From contig NC_081184.1 of the NCBI RefSeq assembly GCF_029867415.1, forward strand, positions 110,266,226-110,330,225: DNA of 64,000 nt, given 5' to 3'. Below are positions 34,795 to 46,637 of this stretch, piece by piece. A program made the position numbers and the translations under genes. Under the pieces are notes generated by a model that worked only from the letters and a program-made list of their open reading frames with translations, searched no databases and was not told the DNA's origin. The stretch is from Vicia villosa. Its lineage: Eukaryota; Streptophyta; Magnoliopsida; Fabales; Fabaceae. Numbering within the stretch: the stretch's first letter is position 1; each line of letters starts with the position of its first letter.

Positions 34795-37520
34795 CATCAT
34801 TTTATCAAGGTTTGATCATGATTCATCAAGAAAACTGCAGAAATTAACAAAACTCAAAGTTTCTAAATTAGGGTTTTGGACCTAAAAGTTAACTAAACTT
34901 TGACCAGCCATAACTTTCACATGGAACATCAGAAATTTCTCAACCAAAGCTCATTTCGAAGGAAATTGAATTCTATACAACTTTGCCTATCTAAAGCCAA
35001 GGCCAAAAATGCTTCATTTGGGAGATATGAGCCAAAACATTACAGGTCCTTTTTGATAGTCAACCAAAAGCAGTTTTTTGTCAAAGCCAACATCATCAAG
35101 ATAAAATCTCCAAATGCAAAAAAGGTTCCAAAGTGGATTGTAGATGACATATTGAGCTTTCCAAAAAGTCCTAGAACACTTCCATACCTTAAAAATTGAG
35201 GGAGATATGCTTTGTCAAAGTTGGTCAATTTTTGGTAAAAAATGTGAAGCAAATGAGGTTCAAAATGAATTTTCTTGCAAAGAGGCCCAACTTTTTATGA
35301 CCCAATATTGTTCCTCAAGTAACCCAAGATATCCAATCTGAATGCCACGAATCATTTGGTATTATTGGATTTTATGTGAATTTTTTATTCATTAAAAATC
35401 AATTTGATCAAATAATTGAAGAAAAATATGAAAATTTGATTTGGTTTTGGTTTCCAAACAGAATCAATCATCCCATATCATATATTTGAGGGACATCTCA
35501 TGATTGAAGAGATTGGAAAGGATGGAGGAAAATTGAGCCAATTTTGGAAAATTGAAAATCAAGTTTCAATCAACTTGCAATTTCATGATTCAAAAAGATT
35601 AAGTACAATTTTATAACCCTAAATCCTTCTCCTATAAGTACATAACCTATTGCAATGCATTGGACACGATTGGCTGCCTCCAAGAACCCTAACAACTTTG
35701 AAAAAAACTCAAAGAAAAATCAAATTCGTTCTTGAAGTTGGAGACCGATTCAAGGTGTTTTAGAGATTCAAACGTATTCCTGGAGTACTACTGATCATTC
35801 CCCAATCATCCTCGAGCCTTGAAGCATCAAGAACACGTCTCAGTACCTCACGGTTTGCATCCTTCTAAATTTTTTCGATTACTCTAATTCATGCATCATA
35901 AATTGTTTTCGGTGATATATTTGTGTTCATGTGGATGTGTGTGATGTTTCTGGATAGTTTATTTGGCGTTTAAGTGCAGAGATCGCAACTTGCCATTGTT
36001 AGAGTTATTGACCTTAATTTGGGGTTTTGCGTTTAAGGCGAAATCAGGGAAAACCAAGGGTACCATTGTGTTCAGGAGATCAAACCCGGTCGATCCATGC
36101 CCCTTTTGTAAATTTATATTGCGTATATTTGATTTTGAGAGTTGCAGGTGCTATAGCCACGGTTTGTCCGTAGCTACAGGGTGGTTGCAGGTCTAAGACG
36201 ACGAAGGAGGTTGAAGACGATGACGCGTCCTCCTCCCATTGGCTGGAAAGCGCACGCGTTGAGTTTTAAAAAACAGCCAGATCCAGTGCTTGCGTGCTTA
36301 GAGAATGATGCACCTCCACTCTCCCAGCCATCAGATCGTCTCCACTATTAATCCATCACCTCTGAGTACGGAGGTCCACCATGGACCTTCCAGGCCTCCC
36401 CACACAGGATCAAAGCGCTAAGTTTTCTTTTATTTGATTTTTTTAATATTTTCTTTATGTTGTAACAAAAAACTTTTTATTAATTCTTTTCAAAACTATT
36501 TTTTATATATATAAAAATAACAAAACTTATTTTAATTAATAAAATTAGTTTTTTTCATTTAGTAATTAATTTAATTAATTAATTAGGTAAATTAGGTTAA
36601 ATAATTAGGGTTAATTTTTTTTTGGTTTAATCAGGATTAGGGTTTCATTTAATTAATTAGGTTTCTAACCAATAATTAATTTTAGGTTTTTACCCGTTTG
36701 GTTTTCATTAATCAGCTTTTTAAGGTTTGCCCTTCAATTTAAAAAAAAAAACTTTTTATTTTGCCTTTTTATTTTCTTTTCGATCATAAGAGTTTATCCT
36801 GTCTTATTTTGGTATTCGCCTCTGGTTTGTAATAGTAATTAGGATTACTTTCCGCATTTTTATTTTTCGCAAAAGGTTTAATTATGTATCTCTCCCAAAG
36901 CCTTGTAATAATTTTAGGTTTTATTTTCGCGCCCAATTCTTCCTCTATTATGTAACTGCCCCAAAGCCTTGTAATAGTCGTAGGTTGTTTTTGGTTTGTA
37001 ATTCCCCCTCCCCGAAGCCTTGTAATAGCGTAGGAACTTTTAATTTCTGCCTTTATTTTATATTAATTGCGTGGTTAGTAAAGTAGGGAGTGATAACCTC
37101 TAAATTGAATTTAGCTCGCCTAATGCAAAGTAAATATCTGAATCCAACTCACTTGATTGATGCACCCACACACCTTTAGGGTAATTCCTCTTATGTTGCC
37201 TTCTCGATTATAATAGTCAAGCCCTTTCGAGCGTAGGGATACCTTAGCCTGCAGCCTACGAATAAAATCATCATAGTCCCTTCGGAACTTACGATAAAAA
37301 TGACCTTGTCCTTCGATGTCGCCTCGATAAATGATGATAGTCCCTTCGAATGCTAAGGTATCTTTACGGGTTGCCTACAAATGACTATTCACATTCTTTC
37401 CTAAATACTTCCTGCCCTTCTCATGGTATGGATAGACTTATGGAAAATGATGACCCTCGATGACCCTTAACATCCGATGAAAGGACTACCTACCCTCCTT
37501 ATGGTGTGGATAGCCCCTTC
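34795..37520 (+). mobile_element. Ogre LTR (group C), 5'-truncated, left part
   Basis: Matches, in opposite orientation, the 3' LTR of the Tat/Ogre element at 49671-54399: shared order of TTAGGGTTTTGGAC/AACTTTGACC, a CATGCATCATAAATTG-type stretch, the GACGCGT-rich block near 36220, then three imperfect copies of CAAAGCCTTGTAATA (36895, 36968, 37014) and a CCCTTCGAA-rich tail. The first 1.6 kb or so of the LTR is missing, cut at the MULE remnant. It resumes at 43572 after the nested solo LTR. Confidence 0.75.
37516..37520. repeat. target site duplication CCTTC (left)
   Basis: CCTTC before the solo LTR, repeated exactly at 43572-43576. Confidence 0.9.
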
Positions 37521-40009
37521 TGTCATACCCTAATTTTGACCCCCTAAGATGTCACATCTCCAGACATTTCAAGACAGGTACTCAGAACAGTCATTTATTC
37601 ATCTGGTACTCAATCGAGGGTGCTCAAGGACAAGAGAGTTCAGGAAAAGGACCAATCAATATGAGATTAACCTCTAATACAATCACAAGACTCAAATGAT
37701 TCATTCATTCACCTATGATTGATTAGACACCAGTCATATAGACTCAGGTTTGCTCAGCTAGGGTTTTGAGCCCATCAAGGACTAAAATCAGGGACCACAT
37801 TTGGGAAACCCTACAAAGCTCAAGGACAAAACTCAAAGGTTTCAATCATCTTCAAATGATCCATATGACAATATCCATTGGGCATTGTACATCGATTCAA
37901 GACCTACAGTCATCAATTTCATCTGATCTACAATTAGGGTTTCAGACCCAATTCACCTAGACAATTGACTTTTAATCAGGACATGGGTCCACAACTCAAA
38001 ACATGGCTCAAGAACTTCTATTACCTCAATATAATCCATTCATACCATTCATTTGATGAGGAGAGCTTGATTCATCACAGAAGTCCAAGATTTCACTTCA
38101 TGTGGAAAAAGTCAACTATACAAAATCACCTTTGACTTTTAGGATTTTAGGTCAAACCATGACTTTTAAGGATCAATATCATCAACATATGATTATTGAA
38201 GTCATTTGACCAAAGAATATCAAGAAAATTCATCAAGGACCAAAAGTCAACTAAAAGTCAAACTAGTGCATTTTGACTTAGTTCATGGATCTCAAAATTT
38301 CACCTACACAACTCAAAAAACTTCCAACATGAAACTTGTAGATCTTTCAAAATAAAACAACTTCTCACATTGGAACATTTTTCAAGAGATCAATCATTTA
38401 AGAGATATGAGCTTTGGAAGTTATAGGTCATAAAAACTTAGAAAAAATTCTAAGTGTTTTTAACCTAGTTTTCTTCCAAATTTATGCCCATTTTACACAA
38501 TTTTCCCAAGTGATTTTGAAGAAACTCCAAACTAATGAATTGAAATAATTGTTAAGGGCTTTCCAAATTGTGCTCAACCTTCTCCAAATTCATTTTGAGC
38601 TAGGAGTTATGCTTGTTCAAAGTTGGCCTCATGAAGAGAAATTATAGGTCATGTACAATTTGGAACTTTGCAAATTTGTGCAAATACCTCTACCAATTGA
38701 TGCTACATGATACATAACACATAAGTAAAGATGCCATGCATTCATTTTCATCATTGCATAAGGATTGAAGAATATTTCCAAAAACAAAGGCATGTGATTA
38801 TGTAATGATTACATTTGAGAATTTATGGCAAATGGATGAATCACCAAAGGAATCTTCTCCCAACCAATTGAAGCTCTCCTCTACATCAGAACTGTCCCCT
38901 AAGATCAGAAGAGATCAATGGATGGGGAGCTAGCTCAAAAATGCAATGATTACATTTGCAAGATTCCTTGAATTTCTTCATAGCCAAGAAACCAAAATGA
39001 CTTCACTAAGCAAGCTCACTCCTCTGCAATTACACTGAACTCTTTGCCTATAAATACAAGTGCATACCTCAGTATTAGACACACCAAAGCAACTCCAATT
39101 CTTGCTTTCTCCTTCTCTCCCTCATGCTTATGGTTTTCAAAAGTTCTTTGGCAAGAAGAATCGAATTCTTCAAACCAGAGCTCTTCTTTTGAAAGTAAGC
39201 CTTCTAACATCTCAAGGAGGTTCATTAGAAGTGATCCAAGCACCTGAATCACTTTTGTAAGTGGAGAAACGCCATAGCCACTTTCACTTTGGAGCTTAAG
39301 CAGTTGGGGGTCTGTAGAACAATTCAGAGGGTGTCAAACAAGTCCAAGCATTCAAACACGTTCCTTAGGGTGTAGTGAAGCTATCCAGATGGTCGCAGCC
39401 TATCTGTAAGTGCAGAATCACAATCTTCCATTTTCACTTGGAGCTCAAATAGGAGGGGTCGGGTAGAGCAATTCTAAAGCATTCAAGTTGCAATAAGTAT
39501 TCAGTTAGCATCACTGAGTCCCCAGGAAGCTTTTCTGATCATTTGCCCATAGTTAGAAGCCCTCCACCATAGCCATCGACCTCCACTTTCAGAGGTATTT
39601 TTTCAAACTCTAACACTCTTATTTAAGTACTCTTTTTAATATATCTCGATACCAGTTTGTTCATCATCATCAGAGGATTAAAAACCCTCTATCATCATTC
39701 ATTTATTCATCTTCATCATCATTTAATTTTAAAATTAGGGTTTATGTGTTCTTCGTGTTTTCTGAAGAATTAGATAGTTGTAGTTAATATAAATCAATAT
39801 TAGTTACATATCTGGAATCGTGAGGAAATTTAGAACGAATTTCATGTTTACATCACCCCATTTGGTTGAGAGATGAGCAAGTTCTGAAATTCAAAAATTG
39901 AAGAGCTTGAGGTTGAAGACGAAGATGGTGGTGGCGCCATTTTCAAATATTCAGGGACAAGTTTAATATATTTTTATTTCAAGGCGTATACATAACGAAT
40001 ACATCGTTA

Positions 40010-40111
40010 TAGCCCAGTGGTAAAGAGAGTTTGTGTGAAGCGCATGCCCAAGGTCTGGGGTTCGAATCCCCCTCGCCCCAGACCTTTTGATTTTATTTTC
40101 TTTTTTTTTTC
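40010..40111 (+). other. tRNA-like module 1 with covarying 11-bp hairpin
   Basis: TAGCCCAGTGG (40010-40020) is a perfect box A, GGTTCGAATCC (40059-40069) a perfect box B, and an uninterrupted T run follows at 40101-40111, so all sequence signals of a pol III unit are present. AAGGTCTGGGG (40050-40060) pairs with CCCCAGACCTT (40076-40086). GGGG/CCCC around TTCGAAT also imitates a tRNA T arm. An acceptor stem and anticodon arm are not recognisable, so it is not a functional tRNA gene. Confidence 0.6.
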
Positions 40112-40171
40112 CCTATACACTTGCAACACACATATGGCATTGGGGTTACCTCTATGACACTAAGCGCGCGT

Positions 40172-40224
40172 TGGCCCAATGGTGTTATTTTGAGCTGGTA
40201 ATTGCAAGGGCGTGAGTTCAAACC
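40172..40224 (+). other. tRNA-like module 2
   Basis: TGGCCCAATGG (40172-40182) differs from box A by one base, and GAGTTCAAACC (40214-40224) is a decayed box B. Counterpart of 13307-13362. Confidence 0.4.
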
Positions 40225-40935
40225 ATGGTGGAGACAAAACCATATTTTTACCACTTTTTCCTTTCATTTTTATTTACAACTTCATATAATTAATTAACCT
40301 ATCAAATTAAATCATTTTCACTTGATTTTTCACACACTTGTCATTAAACATGTCTATTTTATGAATAATCAAAAAAATCACAAAAATATTATTTATTTGA
40401 TATATTTTTTATTAGGTTTAAAATGACATATTTTTTAAGTATTTTAAAAATACTTTAAATATAGTTTTCATTTGATTTTCAAAACTTAATTACTTTGTAG
40501 GTATTTTGTGATAAAACTCTAATCATTTAGGTCTTAATTAGGTATAGACTTTGTCTTTACTCTAATTAAGTTGACTTTTATCAATCTTCAAAAACTGTAT
40601 TTACAAAATCTTCTCTTTGTTTTCAAAACATTCTTCTGGTATTTGAAGGGCATTATTCCCGGTGAAACTCTTCAGATACCTATGTGACCTAGTGTCCATC
40701 TTCACTTCTTCTGTTTTCAAAAACATTAAACTGTTTACAATTAGACATTCAATTGTTGTCAATAAACAACTAAGCTACTGATAAGGCTTTGTACATACAT
40801 CTTCAAAGGCCTCCACTTCATCCAGGTTAGGCTTTATAGCTTTCAATTTACAAGCTTTCATTTAAATTATTGTCAAATATAAACTGCATATATATTGTTT
40901 AGAACTACGTCTGAGTGTAAACCTTAGGACAGATA

Positions 40936-40982
<47 letters not shown>

Positions 40983-43571
40983 AGGAATATGGCCTAGGAT
41001 TGAGAATGTCTTCCCGGTGAAGGCTCTTTCCTAATTAGAGATCTTTAGTTCAAACCTCAAGATGAATTATTCCCAGTGAAACATCTTGAAAAAAGCCTTA
41101 GAACCAAAATAGGATACATCCACCCAAGAGGAATTATTCCCGGTGAAACCTCTTACCCATTTGCTTAAAGCCAAAATAAGTTCAAACCCACATAGCTTTC
41201 TCTTGTGCTATAACAAGGACCCTCGATGACCCTCGATTAGCCTCCTCTTGGGCTTTGTACAAGGACCCACAGGCTTCTTAAAAGCATTCCCAGCTTCCTC
41301 TTGAGCTTGTATACAAGGACCCATCAGGTTTCTTATAAACATAGGAACAAGTCTTTAGTCACCTTTTAGCCTACCTTGGTGAGTTTCTTCTATTCTTAAA
41401 ACCAGACTTTAAACAAGCCAAGAATGTCTCAATCTCAGCATTGAGTTCACCTTTTGGAATGAGAGACATGGACAGTCTTTTCACCTTATTCTCAATCTTT
41501 AATAATTTTCCTCCTTAGCAGAGTCTAGGTTCCACATCTGTCTATCCTCAGTCAGAGTCAGCCTTAATCTTGGGCTTTAAACAAGAAGTCTCAATTAATC
41601 CTTTCATCCTTTCCTAATCAATGGAGTGCTACCCAATCTTTCTTTAAGCAAAAACCCCTGGAAAGGGTTAGCCTCCAAAATCAGTCCTTTAAAGTCATAA
41701 TTCCCTAGAAAGGGTTAGCTTCCAAAAGATAAACTCTCCAGCAGAGTAAACCCCTGGAAAGGGCCAGCCTCCAACATCAATCCTTCAAATCCAAATTCCC
41801 TGGAAAGGGTTAGCTTCCAAATCATCTTTCAAACCTTCAAAACTCCTCAATAGAGTCTAGGTCAATTACTCAAACAAATTCCCCAGTAGAGTCAATCTTC
41901 AAACCTGGGTCTTTCATTCATCAATCCCTGCTTAACAAAAGCACAATCCTCAGTAGGGTCAACCTTTAGTCTCCAAACAATAGAGTAATCCTCAACAAAA
42001 ATCCCCTATGAGTCAAAAGATCCCACACTAGTAGATCTTTCCCCATTTAAAAGTCAGCCTCAACCTTGGGCTTTGTACAAGGCACATACTCCCTTTAGAG
42101 TCAAAATCCTACTCATAGGTATTCCCCTATCCAGAGTTAGCCACAACCTTGGGCTTTGTACAAGGCAGATAATAGAGTCTCCCCAGTGAGTCCTTCACCA
42201 TCAAGTAGCCACAACCTTGGGCTTTGTACAAGGCAGATAAACCATATTTCCTGTGTCAAAAGATTCCTAACCTTCAGGATCTTTTCCCCAAAGAGTCATC
42301 CATACTCAGTTTCCTCAACAGTCAGCCACAACCTTGGGCTTCATACAAGGCAGAAAATAATAATTTCCTTAGCTAAGAGTCAGCCACAACCTTGGGCTTC
42401 ATACAAGGCACAAAATAGAGTCTCCCTAGGTAGAGTCAGCTACAATGCTGGGCTTTATACAGAACACTAAATAAACTTTTCAATCCATTAAATAAACACT
42501 CTCCAGCTAGAGTCAGCCTCAATTCTGGGCTTTGTACAGAACACAAAATTTCTTAGTTTAAGTTAATTTCCAGTGGAGCCATCTCCCAAAGTCAATAAAA
42601 ATCTTTGAAAAGCCTCAAGCTTGGGCCTCATACAAGCCAGCTAAAATCAAATCTTTTATACAGTAGATCGACATAGCTTATCTCTATAGAGAGATATTTC
42701 TCCTATCTCACCATATTCAAACAAACAAACAAACATTTAAATTTTAATTTTAAACATTCTCCCATTTAGGATTTTGAAAGACTTGCTCTGGCACGTATTC
42801 CCAAGCTTGTGTAACTTTCCCTAATATGGTTGAGAATCTTTCTTTCATTCAAGAGACATTTGACTGGTATACTTGCACATACACAAGTAAGGTCCCTCTC
42901 TTAATGAAAAAAGTTCAACTTTTCTGTCACTTTAAATGTTTGTGGTGGAATAGTAGTAATACCTCTCTGTAAAGATGACTTCATGTCTCTTTCCTGTAAA
43001 CAGAGATTTAATCCAAGCTTCAGCCTTGAGCTTCAAGCAAGGCACCCAAAAAACAATCAATTTCCCTAATTAGTTCCCCGAACTACAAAAAGCTCTGACT
43101 TCCATTAAGGATATGTAGGCATGAGGTTCACAAGGAATCTCAGGGAGCTAATCAAAAACCAAAAATAGTCAGTATGTCTGTCTTTTTTAATTCAATTCAA
43201 TTCTCTCTCCTAACACAAAGGAGAAACTTTCCCAATCAATTAGCAACAAACACATAGACACAGAGAAGGTTCCCGTAGAGTACTACGGATATGTAGGGTG
43301 CTTAAAACCTTCCCTATGTATAACCGACCTCCCGAACTCCAGAATTTCTAGTCTAGGTGAATCCCCACACTTAGCAAACTCCTAGGGTTTATTTGAGATC
43401 TTTTTCCCCTTCCTCTCCGTATGATAATTAACAAGTTTGTGTGCTATCATAGGAAGAACTGAAACAAAATTCATCCCACAAGCGGGCGCTCCTCTCCTTC
43501 CAAATTTCGCGTGAAGGGTCTAGCGTGCCGTCCTCCCAAGTGAAATAGGGAGGTAAAAAAACGACACCACA

Positions 43572-43995
43572 CCTTCAAACGAAAGACTTAAAGAACAAGA
43601 AATATCATAATCTTAGGGTAGGTACTCTTAACTGCTTGCTCACATTCAAATCAAACTTTCAAATGCTTTTCACACCTCTTTTCAAACAAATTTCCAAAAG
43701 GCTACAATCATTTACAAGTTAAAGTCCTTATTCAAAAATCTTTTCTAATTACATACGACACTTTTCAAACAAGTCAAACAAAAAAAAAGTGAGCTAAGTA
43801 ATTAAGAGCCCATGGATAACCATGGATACAAAGGGTGCTTACACCTTCCCTTTGTATAACCTACCCCCCGAACTCAAAGTCTTTTAAAAGATCTTTCCTA
43901 TTCTTTTTTTTGCCTTTCCAATTGGATAAAATAAAAGTCGGTGGAGACTCTTGCTATCCGCACATTTCAAAAGTCAGTTCTCCCACCGTGTTACA
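43572..43995 (+). mobile_element. Ogre LTR (group C), right part with 3' end
   Basis: Begins with the CCTTC duplication and continues the LTR interrupted at 37520. Contains CCCATGGATAACCATGG, CAAAGGGTGCTTACACC, TTGGATAAAATAAAAG and GGTGGAGACTC, matching in inverse orientation 49680-49930. The LTR end is placed at GTGTTACA, 43995. What follows (43996-44069) is copia 3' internal sequence. Confidence 0.75.
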
Positions 43996-44069
43996 TAATG
44001 CTTATGCTTAGTCCCTCTATTTTTTTGTTTTTGCCGGAGCTCGGATAATGGATTTACTTGTTGTGCTAT

Positions 44070-44913
44070 AATGTTTTAGCCAAAATTTTCCAAAAGGGGA
44101 GTTTGTTGTTTCTCTGTTGGCAGCAATTTCGGTAAAACATTATGTTCAGGAAATGTTATGAAGAGTGTTGTGACATGTGTCCAAAACATCATGGCAGATT
44201 TTAAAAGATGTCAAAGCAGATGTCTTAACATTGTTAGCTAAAATTGTACTATGTTGTAGGTTATTTTTATCATGTGTTTGCTTGGAGGAAATTTCTCCGC
44301 AAGCTCAGGAGGAGTCTTGTCTCAAGTTGTTCCAATAATATTGGATTATGGGAAACCTTAAAACCTGATTTGCTCTTGGCCCGAGCCAAAGTTTGTCGCT
44401 GCTGCTTCTTTATAAATTCTGCTAGTCCTACTTGTAATATCCACTCTTATATTGTTTCGATATTATAGTTGGAGTATTTTAGTTGAGTTGTAATTTGTCA
44501 ATCATCCATAAGCTTTTAAGCAAAGGATGGTTGTGTGTTGTTGAATAGTGTCTTCTACAATCGTTTAAGTCTGTTGTTTATCACTGGTTGTGATTGAAGG
44601 GATTTGAGGGGGGCCCACATACCTAGGTGAGTCTTAGGTAGAAGTATATCACGAGTAGTGATTAAGTGATTAGATCGTCAACGGGTGTGTTGGCTATAGG
44701 GTCTATGAATTGATACTATTTAGTGGACTTATCCCTGGCTTGGTAGCCCCTCGAGTAGGTGTTGTTGCACACCAAATTGGGTTAACACTTTTTGGTGTTC
44801 TTTACTTTCTGTTACTGTGTTTACTATTGTTATCTTGTTCCATAACATTCAGTTCTCAGATATTTGTGTCGTGACATCTCCTTCGACATCACATATCTGA
44901 TACCAAAATTTCA
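44070..44913 (+). mobile_element. copia 3' end: polypurine tract and LTR
   Basis: TTTTAGCCAAAATTTTCC with tract AAAAGGGGAGTT precedes an LTR that starts TGTTGTTTCTC at 44104 and ends TACCAAAATTTCA at 44913. The terminus and the promoter-distal part (CTTGGCTTGGTAGCCCC, CACCAAATTGGGTTAACA, GACATCTCCTTCGACATC) parallel the copia-1 LTR, so this is a third relative, about 810 bp long. The remainder of the element is missing to the left, where the group C Ogre LTR ends. Confidence 0.75.
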
Positions 44914-45179
44914 CTCTCCTTGAAATGCGAGAAATGTGGTCTTCTGTTTATAGTAAATTGGGTAACATCGGTATTACAAAAAATTAAATCTTGTAATTTC
45001 ACAGTCAAATATCTCACCATTGATGTGAGCATTGTTAAAATATTGTGGTGTATGAGCCATTTTTAGAAAAATTGAGTTTAAGAGTAGTGTAATTTTATTC
45101 GAGTGTAGTGTAACTAGGTGCAGATGAGGAGATGAACACACTTAAGTAGGAAGAAATTGTCATGGAGGAAATGCATGCA
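44914..45179. other. unassigned spacer
   Basis: No coding, RNA or repeat signature recognised. Confidence 0.4.
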
Positions 45180-45573
45180 TGCGCCACTACCCTTGACGCA
45201 TCCATTATAAATCAAACATATGTGCCACTTTCTATGGCGCGTCCTTTATAACATCACCTTATAAATTCCACACTGACACTAGTTTCCACGTTGACACATG
45301 CTAGATTGACTATGCAGACGGATTTTTGACTGGCGCATGTGACCAAAAAGTAAATCATGTGCCTTTATCATTGGCACATCACTTAAAGGACACTACAACC
45401 TTACATGCATGCAACATCGAACCCTAGCATGCATGCCTATTTGCACATTGTATGTGCCTTTTTGATTGGCGCCTATGAACAAAAGGTAATGCATTCGCCC
45501 ATAGCATTGGCAAATATGTATTGCTTTACATGCAAAAAATGTAATGCGTAAAAATATCATTTCACTATAAATA
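45180..45573 (+). promoter_or_regulatory. inverted-repeat box array with TATA box
   Basis: Five short inverted repeats with GCC/GGC arms: 45180-45200, 45221-45241, 45357-45379 (perfect ATGTGCC/GGCACAT), 45452-45473 and 45494-45514. They are followed by TATAAATA at 45566-45573, 80 bases before an ATG at 45653. ATGCATGC-type palindromes also occur (45172, 45403, 45428). Looks like an upstream region with repeated binding or hairpin sites; role inferred only. Confidence 0.45.
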
Positions 45574-45652
45574 CCTCCATCTATTAAACCATTTTCATCT
45601 GCAACATACACACAATCCTTTTTATCAGCAACAAACACGCACAAACAAAAAA

Positions 45653-45944
45653 ATGGCTCTCTTGACCATGGATAATGATCATAAAGGAACCATAAACAAC
45701 ATTGTGCAGTTTGTAGGTTCATATATTGAAAGAATGTATGTATTTCGTTCCCTTTAATTTTTTTTAAAAGTAAAGTACTTATATATGTTTTTCTTTTCCT
45801 TATTAATTTTTTGTTAGGATCCAAAGAGATTTCGTTGTCGTGGACTTGGATATGTCCTACTTGACGAGTTGGAAGCATGCTCGCACAAGTGTATTTGTTG
45901 AAGAAGCAGTTTCCAAGATAGAGACGTTGGAGTTGGTACAATGA
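45653..45944 (+). CDS. possible two-exon small ORF of unknown function
   Basis: ATG at 45653 (context AAAAAAATGGC) opens MALLTMDNDHKGTINNIVQF. A canonical donor GTATGT at 45736 and a pyrimidine-rich acceptor TTTTTTGTTAG ending at 45817 define an 82-bp intron; joining 45653-45735 and 45818-45944 gives 69 residues in frame. The start weakly resembles the N-terminus of plant mobile domain (MAIN/PPP7-like) proteins carried by some plant transposons (LLTM...H.GT..NI), and another frame of exon 2 gives RFRCRG, also reminiscent of that family, so a frameshifted remnant is possible. TATA box and box array lie upstream. Could be a transposon gene start rather than a host gene. Confidence 0.3.
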
Positions 45945-46435
45945 GGATCTTCATCTTCGAAATAATTGCGTTACCCATTGTTTCTTTCTCAAGTAAGGCA
46001 TTCACAGGCATGTTGGAGTAGACTGAAGAAATCATGTCAAGTTGCCTTAAGCCTTATGCTAAAATCTCTAGTTGACTTTCTCCATAATTCTAGCAGTTTG
46101 ATAAAATGGAGCTACTTTTGCACAGAGTATGGACAAGTGAATGTTTGTAATTGTGTTTCCAGTAAGGCGCTTGAAGATCTATTTCAATATCAGAATATGA
46201 GTCAACATTGCACTGAGGTCTTATTACAACATAGGAAACTGAGACAATTTTGGCACTGAGGTTCTATACGAAAATATGATTCTGCTTCAATAGAATCTGA
46301 ATTGCTTCTTCTTTATAATTAATTTAACTTGGTCAGAACCTAGTTAAATACTAGCTTAATAATCCTGCACACTTAAGCAAATGTTAGTAAATCCTATTGT
46401 TCTTTAAATACTTTGTTATCATCAAAATTCAAGGA
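45945..46435. other. unassigned, possible remnant of the preceding ORF
   Basis: A 97-codon plus-strand open stretch (45966-46259) shows no recognised motif. Nothing else supported before the LINE begins. Confidence 0.35.
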
Positions 46436-46637
46436 GTATGAATAGATTTTGTTCCAACAGGTTCTTGGTAGCATCATTAACCAGAACCATTTTGCTTTTG
46501 TGTTGGGTCAAAAGATTCACAAGCATATTATGTTGGCTTATGAATTGATGAAAGGTTATAATAGGAAGAGAGATAATCCTATATGCATGATATAGATGGA
46601 CCTATAAAAACCCTATAACATGATTAACTAGAAGGAC

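Larger units (their letters stand above)
37521..43571 (+). mobile_element. solo Ogre-type LTR (group B, 6.05 kb)
   Basis: Starts TGTCATACCCTAATTTTGACC and ends CGACACCACA, with an exact CCTTC duplication on both sides and no internal region. Same family as 10456-16036 in opposite orientation, about 470 bp longer because internal tandem blocks are amplified differently: CCTGGAAAGGGTTAGC blocks (41650-41820) and CCACAACCTTGGGCTT blocks (42060-42480, at least six copies at irregular 60 to 90 bp spacing). A short TA run lies at 40939-40979. It carries the two tRNA-like modules and TTATTCCCGGTGAAAC motifs (40647, 41131). Confidence 0.92.

Noticed and set aside
40010..40086. Call of a functional tRNA gene
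   Set aside because: Box A and box B are good, but no acceptor stem, anticodon arm or 7-bp closing helix could be found; the longer hairpin is incompatible with a tRNA fold.
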